Assembly (NCBI GenBank): GCA_934133015.1
Contig: CAKPAQ010000056.1
Coordinates: forward strand, 1 to 6,095
Direction of reading: 5' to 3'
DNA from: an uncultured Bacilli bacterium
GTDB taxonomy: Bacteria; Bacillota_I; Bacilli_A; RF39; UBA660
Length of the DNA: 6,095 bases
Position 1 is the stretch's first letter; the number at the start of each line of letters is the position of its first letter. A program made the translations under genes and the position numbers. The notes beneath the pieces were generated by a model. The model saw only the letters and a program-made list of their open reading frames with translations. It made no database searches and was not told where the DNA came from. Positions 1 to 4,238 of the stretch are shown here, in pieces.

Positions 1-1
1 A

Positions 2-790
2 TCTACTTATTATGTAAAATACAAATTAGATAATGAGGAACCTAAACGTCTTTCTTTATTAGAACTTAATGATTATGAAATATATACAAGTAGTGAAACT
101 CTTATGCCTGGTAGTAGTGAAATTCATGAATTACGTATTTGGATTAGTGATGATAGTCCAAGTGTTGTATCAGATAAACATTTTCATGCCTTAGTTTTTG
201 TTGAAACATTTGAAAAGTCAAAGACATATAAAAAATATGTTGCTGGTCAAGAAGTTACATTATTAGATGGAAGTAAATATCATGTTTTAGAAGATAGTAA
301 TGAAAATCAATCAAAGGTAAAACTATTGAGTGATTATAATATTGATTTTAATGGTAACCAAGATGTTAAGTGCGCTAATGAAAAATATATTAAGGAAAAA
401 GTATCTTCTGAAGAACTACCATTATATTGCTCAACTGGAGAATATAGTTACCAAGTTGGTGTTTTATATGGTAAATATTTAGAAAATCTTCAAAATAATT
501 TAAAAAAATATGAAACAAGAATTGATAATATTGAGGTTAAATTTCCAGAAAAAAGAGAATTAGTTAAAGTTTTATCAATAGATGACAATGGTTCATTAGT
601 AAAGGATAGTAATCTTAGTTGGATAGAAAATCTAAATTTTTGGACAATGACTAATAATGATACTGATGTTAATTATAATTGGGCGTTATCTTCTGATTTA
701 GATAAAGTAGAGTTAAAACAATATAAAAATGATTCCAAATATTTTGGATTAAGACCTGTTGTGATTATAGATAAAGATAGTGTTAAATAG
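2..790 (+). CDS. C-terminal part of a surface or pseudopilin-like protein with a DUF6273-like terminal domain (5' end missing)
   Basis: The frame is open from the first bases of the window to the TAG at 788-790, so the ATG at 104 is probably an internal methionine and not the start; 262 residues are visible. The first ~70 residues look like a beta-rich module containing HELRIWI. From about residue 75 to the end the layout resembles the C-terminal module common in surface and type II secretion-like proteins of gut Firmicutes and RF39 bacteria: a G-Q-x-V-T-L-x-D-G-S-K-Y-H-V-L strand near residue 82, then KLLSDYNID, then spaced tryptophans (W207, W214, W227) with WTMT, and finally GLRPVVII at 249-256. 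This match is from memory of the pattern, not from a search. The fold is thought to be related to sulfatase-modifying/C-type-lectin-like domains, with no known catalytic role. No signal peptide or anchor can be judged because the N-terminus is outside the window. An extracellular location is inferred. Confidence 0.7.
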   Translation, partial: STYYVKYKLDNEEPKRLSLLELNDYEIYTSSETLMPGSSEIHELRIWISDDSPSVVSDKHFHALVFVETFEKSKTYKKYVAGQEVTLLDGSKYHVLEDSNENQSKVKLLSDYNIDFNGNQDVKCANEKYIKEKVSSEELPLYCSTGEYSYQVGVLYGKYLENLQNNLKKYETRIDNIEVKFPEKRELVKVLSIDDNGSLVKDSNLSWIENLNFWTMTNNDTDVNYNWALSSDLDKVELKQYKNDSKYFGLRPVVIIDKDSVK

Positions 791-811
791 TTTTATTTTG
801 GTAAAAAAATG

Positions 812-841
812 CTTACATTGAAAAAATATTTGTGCTATAAT
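812..841 (+). promoter_or_regulatory. Extended -10 promoter upstream of the MATE-kinase gene
   Basis: A perfect TATAAT lies at 836-841 with TG at 833-834, giving the extended form TGCTATAAT. The -35 is weaker: CTTACA at 812-817 matches TTGACA at four of six positions with an 18-base spacer. Transcription would start near 848. The first ~40 bases of that RNA would contain the terminator-like hairpin at 864-887, so this promoter makes either a short RNA or a leader that must be read through to reach the gene at 916. No other promoter fits between the hairpin and the start codon. Confidence 0.65.
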
Positions 842-863
842 TCAATCGATTGGCAAAAATAAT

Positions 864-896
864 ACAAGTCTAAAATGCCAGACTTGTTTTATTTTT
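864..896 (+). terminator. Intrinsic terminator-like hairpin, downstream of the first gene and inside the leader of the next
   Basis: An 8-bp perfect stem, ACAAGTCT (864-871) with AGACTTGT (880-887), closes an 8-base loop. It is followed by TTTT, A and TTTTT to 896. It could end the first gene, whose stop is at 790. It also lies downstream of the promoter at 812-841 and only 20 bases before the start codon of the MATE-kinase gene, so it is well placed to act as an attenuator. GGCA at 852-855 is complementary to TGCC at 876-879 in the loop, which would allow a pseudoknot or a competing pairing. Confidence 0.7.
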
Positions 897-903
897 GTTT
901 TTG

Positions 904-910
904 AAAGGAG
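904..910 (+). promoter_or_regulatory. Ribosome binding site that fixes the MATE-kinase start
   Basis: AAAGGAG at 904-910 is a strong Shine-Dalgarno sequence five bases before the ATG at 916-918. It supports ATG 916 as the start and argues against the in-frame TTG at 895, which lies upstream of this site and inside the terminator T-tract. Confidence 0.85.
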
Positions 911-915
911 TTTTT

Positions 916-2907
916 ATGAAGAAAAAGTTAGATCTTGGAAAAGATAAAATTGATAAGTTACTTTTTGCTTTTTCTATACCATGTATAATTAGCATGATTA
1001 TTAATTCAATTTACAATATTGTTGATCAAATATTTATTGGTAAAGGTGTAGGTATAATTGGAAATGCTGCAACTAATGTAATTTTTCCAATAGTTATAAT
1101 TTGTAATGCACTAGCTGGCCTTATAGGAAATGGTGCTGCGGCAAATCTTAGTTTAAGATTAGGTGAAGGTAAAAAAGATGAAGCTAAAAAAAGTATAGGA
1201 GGATCTATAGTTTTATTATTTATTGCTGCCTTTATAGTAGTTATATTATTTGAAATATTACTTCCAAACTTGGTATACCTTTTTGGTTGTACAAAGAATG
1301 TATACTCCTCAGCAATTACCTATGGAAGAATAATAGTTTTTGGTTCATTTTTTATGATTATTTATTCAGGATTATCACAAATTATTAGAGCAGATGGTTC
1401 ACCTAAATATTCTATGATTTGTTTATTAATTGGGGCAATATTAAATATAATTCTTGATCCTATATTTATTTTTGTATTTAATATGGGAGTAGCTGGAGGG
1501 GCTATTGCTACCGTTATTGGTCAGATAGTATCTTTTATTATAAGTACTTGTTATATTCCTAAAATTAAATCAATAAAATTGAGTAAAAAAGATTTTAAGT
1601 TAGATAAATCTATTACTAAAACTTTAAGTTTGGGTTTATCTTCATTTATAACACAAATGACAGTTCTTGCATTATTTGTAGTTATGAACAATATAATGAA
1701 TAAATATGCAATATCTAGTAAATTTGGAGAAGATATTCCACTTTCTGTATATGGTGTTGTTTCAAAAATAAATAGTTTATATGTGTCACTTATTCTTGGA
1801 CTAGCTATTGGGGCACAACCTATAATAGGATTTAACTATGGTGCTGGCAATTATAAAAGAGTAAAAGAAACTTTAAAAAAAGTTATGATTTTAGCTTTTA
1901 TTATTGGAATTATTTTTAATTTGTGTATTTATATTTTTCCTGAACATATTGTTTCAATATTTATAAGTAAATCTTCTAGTGATTATAATTTATTTATGGA
2001 ATTTGCAGTTGATTTTTGTAGAATATTTTTAATGTTGTGTGCTCTTAATGCTTTTGAAATGTGTTCTTCTATAACAATTCAATCACTCGGTAATGTAAAA
2101 AAGGCTACTATGGTTTCTTTCATGAGGCAGATAATATTATTTATTCCTATCGCACTTATATTGTGTCATTATATAGGACTTTATGGTGCTTTATATGCTG
2201 GAGTTATAGCTGATAGTATTTGTTTTATATTTGTTATATTTATATTTACTTCTGAATATAGAAAAATTTCAAGATTAGAAGAAAAAGATAATAGTGAGAT
2301 ATTAATTGATAGTGAATCAATTTTAAAACCAATGCTTGATAAAAAAATAGTTGTAACTATTGCTAGAGAATATGGTTCAGGTGGTAGATATGTTGGAGAG
2401 AAATTAGCTAATAAATTAGGTATAAAATTTTATGATAAAGCTTTTATTAGTGAAGTAAGTAAAGAAACAGGGTTATCAGAAAATTTCATACTAGAAAATG
2501 AACAAAAACGTAGTATTTTGGGTAGTAGTGAATATAACAATGATGACAAATTATTTATAGCTGAATCTAATACAATAAAAAATATAGCTAAGAATTCATG
2601 TGTAATTGTTGGTAGATGTGGAGGCTATGTATTAAAAGAAAAGAAAAATGTTATAAAGATATTCTTGTATAGTGATGAAAAAAATAGAATAAATAGAGTT
2701 GTTAAATATTATAATATACCTAGAAGTAAGGCTAAAAAAGAAATTGATAGAATAAATAAAGCAAGAGAAAAACATTATAGTTACTATACTGGTACTTCTA
2801 TATATGATCCATCAAATTATGATCTAATGATTAATGTTGATTCAGATGGTGTTGATAAGACAGTTGATTATATAGTGGATTATATTTTAAAAAAGTATGA
2901 CAATTGA
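916..2907 (+). CDS. MATE-family efflux transporter fused to a C-terminal cytidylate-kinase-like domain
   Basis: This is a 663-residue protein with two domains in one uninterrupted frame. Residues ~12-445 are a full-length 12-helix MATE transporter of the MepA-like type. Signatures are RADGSPKYSM (158-167), NIILDPIFIF (177-186) and GAQPIIGFNYGAGNYKR (299-315). This family exports cationic drugs or metabolites across the membrane using an H+ or Na+ gradient; the substrate here is unknown. A charged linker (446-475) leads into residues 476-661, which match the Cytidylate_kin2 family: VVTIAREYGSGGR (479-491, a P-loop-like motif without the classical GK[ST] lysine, which is usual for this family), KFYDKAFI (504-511), VIVGRCG (563-569) and AREKHYSYYTG (616-626) followed by NYDLMIN (634-640). 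Such kinase-like domains are predicted to bind nucleotides, but their substrate is generally unproven. The final helix should place the domain in the cytoplasm. The fusion suggests nucleotide-linked control of transport (inference). The gene appears monocistronic. Confidence 0.93.
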   Translation: MKKKLDLGKDKIDKLLFAFSIPCIISMIINSIYNIVDQIFIGKGVGIIGNAATNVIFPIVIICNALAGLIGNGAAANLSLRLGEGKKDEAKKSIGGSIVLLFIAAFIVVILFEILLPNLVYLFGCTKNVYSSAITYGRIIVFGSFFMIIYSGLSQIIRADGSPKYSMICLLIGAILNIILDPIFIFVFNMGVAGGAIATVIGQIVSFIISTCYIPKIKSIKLSKKDFKLDKSITKTLSLGLSSFITQMTVLALFVVMNNIMNKYAISSKFGEDIPLSVYGVVSKINSLYVSLILGLAIGAQPIIGFNYGAGNYKRVKETLKKVMILAFIIGIIFNLCIYIFPEHIVSIFISKSSSDYNLFMEFAVDFCRIFLMLCALNAFEMCSSITIQSLGNVKKATMVSFMRQIILFIPIALILCHYIGLYGALYAGVIADSICFIFVIFIFTSEYRKISRLEEKDNSEILIDSESILKPMLDKKIVVTIAREYGSGGRYVGEKLANKLGIKFYDKAFISEVSKETGLSENFILENEQKRSILGSSEYNNDDKLFIAESNTIKNIAKNSCVIVGRCGGYVLKEKKNVIKIFLYSDEKNRINRVVKYYNIPRSKAKKEIDRINKAREKHYSYYTGTSIYDPSNYDLMINVDSDGVDKTVDYIVDYILKKYDN

Positions 2908-2917
2908 AATTTTTATG

Positions 2918-2952
2918 AGAAATCTCTTTTTTAATGGAGATTTCTTTTTTTT
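2918..2952 (+). terminator. Strong intrinsic terminator of the MATE-kinase gene
   Basis: A 9-bp perfect stem, AGAAATCTC (2918-2926) with GAGATTTCT (2937-2945), encloses a 10-base T-rich loop. It runs directly into eight T residues (2945-2952). The hairpin begins 10 bases after the TGA stop, so it closes this transcription unit. Reading the TGA as tryptophan would push translation into the stem, which is one reason to read it as a stop. Confidence 0.88.
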
Positions 2953-2998
2953 GTATATAAGGAAAGTGCGTTTTCTTACTAAAAAGTATCAAATTATA

Positions 2999-3027
2999 TT
3001 GAAAAACATTTGTTTGTGCTGTATTAT
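2999..3027 (+). promoter_or_regulatory. Candidate upstream (distal) promoter of the Lys-rich repeat gene
   Basis: TTGAAA at 2999-3004 and TATTAT at 3022-3027 are separated by 17 bases. There is no correctly placed TGn element. Transcription would begin near 3034 and give a leader of about 100 bases that runs through the stronger promoter at 3075-3103. It is a plausible tandem promoter, but in DNA this AT-rich a match of this quality can occur by chance. Confidence 0.45.
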
Positions 3028-3074
3028 ATAGAACTAAGATTGTAAAGGCTTTATACAATTTAATGTAAAAATAC

Positions 3075-3103
3075 TTGCTTTTTTATTAGAGTTGTGCTAT
3101 AAT
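3075..3103 (+). promoter_or_regulatory. Strong proximal promoter of the Lys-rich repeat gene
   Basis: TTGCTT (3075-3080), a 17-base spacer and TATAAT (3098-3103), with TG at 3095-3096 giving an extended -10. Transcription is expected near 3110, leaving a leader of about 25 bases before the ATG at 3135. The 12 bases ending in this -10 (TTGTGCTATAAT) are matched, except perhaps at the first bases, by those ending in the -10 before the MATE-kinase gene. Confidence 0.8.
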
Positions 3104-3121
3104 AGGGCGCATATAAGAAAG

Positions 3122-3127
3122 AGGGGG
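3122..3127 (+). promoter_or_regulatory. Unusual G-run ribosome binding site
   Basis: AGGGGG sits seven bases before the ATG at 3135. It replaces the GGAGG form used by the neighbouring genes and is the longest G run in the window. It supports ATG 3135 as the start rather than the second in-frame ATG (codon 8). Confidence 0.6.
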
Positions 3128-3134
3128 AACTATA

Positions 3135-4187
3135 ATGAAAAGGAATAATGAAAAAATGGTGCCTAGATTAAGATTAGAAAATGAAAGTGAGAAAGATTAT
3201 AAGTCATATCTTAGAAACTTCTTTTATGAACAAAATCCACCACGTCCAGATACAAGATATCAATTTGCTCATGATAATAGTTTAATAGATAGTAGTGAAT
3301 GGATGGATGGTCCTGAAGGATTATATGTAAAATATCTAGAACAATATTATAATGATTATTATACTGCTTTAAATAGTCAAGTAAATTTAGCATTTTATAT
3401 GCCATCTGAACTTTCAGAAACTGTAGAAAATACAGAAGATAAATCTAGTTTAAAATCTAAAATCGCAGATATTAAAGAAAAATTAAAGAAACGTAGAGAA
3501 GCAAGAAAATCGAAAAAAGCAGTGAAAAAGGCCAAAAGATCAGAAAAAAGAAAAGAAAGAAAAGAAAAAAGACTTGCTAAAAAGGCGGCTAAAAAGAAAA
3601 ATGGTAAGAAGTTCAGTTTAAAAACTAAGTTTGCAGATATTAAGAAAAAATTAAGTGAAGGTATAAAAACAATAAAAACTAAGAGATCAGCTAAAAAAGC
3701 AAAACGATTAGAAAAAAGAAAAGAAAGAAAAGAAAAAAGACTTGCTAAAAAAGCTGCTAAAAAGAAAAATGGCAAGAAGTTCAGTTTAAAAACTAAGTTT
3801 GCTAACCTTAAAAAGAAACATAGTGAACGTAAGAAAAATAAAGAAATTGATAATGATTATGATGATGAATTATTATTTGATTTAGATTCTAATGAGGATA
3901 AAGTTGTAGATGATATAGATTTAGATGATGACAACGAAGAATTTAATTTTGATTTAACACCTGAAGAAAATAATTCATCAATACTTAACTTTGATGTTAC
4001 TCCTAATGTTCAAGCTGGATTATATCGTTTAACAAGAGATCAAATTATTGATAATAAATACTATATTAATGAAAATAATAATAATAATGTAGATGAATCT
4101 TCTAATTTATTTGACTTTGATTTAGAACCGTTAAGAATTGAAGATAAAAAAGCAAAGGTAAAACAAATTGAAAGAAAGTGGCGTTAG
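3135..4187 (+). CDS. Uncharacterised Lys-rich repeat protein with acidic, motif-bearing tail
   Basis: This 350-residue protein belongs to no family I recognise. It has three compositional zones. Residues 1-104 are mixed and rich in aromatic residues, with many tyrosines (YLEQYYNDYYTALN, 67-80), and may form a small folded domain. Residues 105 to ~237 are extremely basic and built from a 56-residue tandem repeat (two full copies and one partial). The Lys/Arg/Glu/Ala pattern (EKRKERKEKRLAKKAAKKK) suggests long charged helices, like histone-H1-like tails or ER/K helices. Residues ~238-350 are acidic and Asn-rich and carry F-[ND]-F-D-[LV]-x-P or close variants at 270-276, 284-290 and 326-332, with a degenerate copy at 247-252. 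There is no signal peptide or membrane segment, so it is probably cytoplasmic. Binding of nucleic acid or ribosomes by the basic core, and of a protein partner by the tail motifs, is inference only. It has its own promoter and a terminator overlapping its stop. The good ribosome binding site, the period being a multiple of three, and only synonymous changes between repeat copies show it is a real gene. Confidence 0.85.
   Translation: MKRNNEKMVPRLRLENESEKDYKSYLRNFFYEQNPPRPDTRYQFAHDNSLIDSSEWMDGPEGLYVKYLEQYYNDYYTALNSQVNLAFYMPSELSETVENTEDKSSLKSKIADIKEKLKKRREARKSKKAVKKAKRSEKRKERKEKRLAKKAAKKKNGKKFSLKTKFADIKKKLSEGIKTIKTKRSAKKAKRLEKRKERKEKRLAKKAAKKKNGKKFSLKTKFANLKKKHSERKKNKEIDNDYDDELLFDLDSNEDKVVDDIDLDDDNEEFNFDLTPEENNSSILNFDVTPNVQAGLYRLTRDQIIDNKYYINENNNNNVDESSNLFDFDLEPLRIEDKKAKVKQIERKWR
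3447..3840 (+). repeat. In-frame 168-bp (56-residue) tandem repeat, two full units plus a partial third
   Basis: Units begin at 3447, 3615 and 3783, exactly 168 bases apart, each opening with SLK[ST]K[IF]A[DN]. Unit 1 (3447-3614) and unit 2 (3615-3782) both end in KKNGKKF. Unit 3 breaks off after about 19 residues. The stretch 3543-3634 matches 3711-3802 at 89 of 92 bases by eye, and all three differences are synonymous. The first halves of the units are much more diverged, so the array has been shaped by partial, more recent exchange or duplication. Confidence 0.9.
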
Positions 4188-4202
4188 TCACTTTTTTCTT
4201 TT
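4175..4202 (+). terminator. Intrinsic terminator overlapping the stop codon of the Lys-rich repeat gene
   Basis: AAAGTGGC (4175-4182) pairs with GTCACTTT (4187-4194), with one G-U pair, around a GTTA loop. A T-tract follows (six T, C, four T, ending at 4202). The last codons and the TAG stop (4185-4187) lie within the stem-loop, so the terminating ribosome would cover the hairpin. Confidence 0.78.
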
Positions 4203-4203
4203 G

Positions 4204-4228
4204 CCATTATTTGATAAAATAATAATGG
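4204..4228 (+). repeat. Inverted repeat with possible extended -10 in front of tex
   Basis: CCATTATT (4204-4211) is the exact reverse complement of AATAATGG (4221-4228), with a 9-base centre. The centre contains TGATAAAAT (4212-4220), which reads as an extended -10 (TGn plus TAAAAT), although only a T-run lies at the -35 distance. The right arm ends in the first two G of the tex Shine-Dalgarno. It may be an operator, a translation-masking hairpin, or a chance palindrome in AT-rich DNA. Confidence 0.4.
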
Positions 4229-4231
4229 AGG
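4227..4231 (+). promoter_or_regulatory. Ribosome binding site of tex
   Basis: GGAGG at 4227-4231, seven bases before the ATG at 4239, fixes the tex start. Its first two bases belong to the right arm of the inverted repeat at 4204-4228. Confidence 0.8.
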
Positions 4232-4238
4232 TTACAAT

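Noticed and set aside
104..106. ATG 104 as the start of the first gene
   Set aside because: The frame is open without stops to the window edge, the upstream residues look like the same protein, and there is no Shine-Dalgarno sequence before 104.
818..841. TTGAAA at 818-823 as the -35 for the TATAAT at 836
   Set aside because: The spacer would be only 12 bases; CTTACA at 812-817 with an 18-base spacer fits better.
848..890. A preQ1-I or mini-ykkC (guanidine) riboswitch before the MATE gene
   Set aside because: The size is suggestive, but the conserved bases I remember for those classes are not present.
875..904. A 9-codon leader peptide (ATG 875, TGA 902) in the MATE-kinase leader
   Set aside because: No ribosome binding site precedes it, and its start is inside the hairpin loop.
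895..915. A longer MATE-kinase reading with a TTG start at 895
   Set aside because: The TTG lies in the terminator T-tract with no ribosome binding site before it, while ATG 916 has AAAGGAG five bases upstream.
2831..3058. A 75-codon minus-strand frame
   Set aside because: It overlaps the end of the MATE-kinase gene, the terminator and the promoter region, and has no recognisable protein pattern.
3039..3059. A hairpin ATTGTA/TACAAT between the two promoters at 2999 and 3075
   Set aside because: Only six AT-rich pairs with an irregular interior and no T-tract; expected by chance in this composition.
3211..3405. A 64-codon minus-strand frame
   Set aside because: It is antisense to the N-terminal part of the repeat gene and has no family-like features.
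3395..3775. A 126-codon minus-strand frame that looks hydrophobic (Phe/Leu-rich)
   Set aside because: It is the mirror of the AAA/AAG/GAA-rich repeat core: reverse complement of lysine codons gives Phe/Leu codons, producing a false membrane-like protein with the same repeat.
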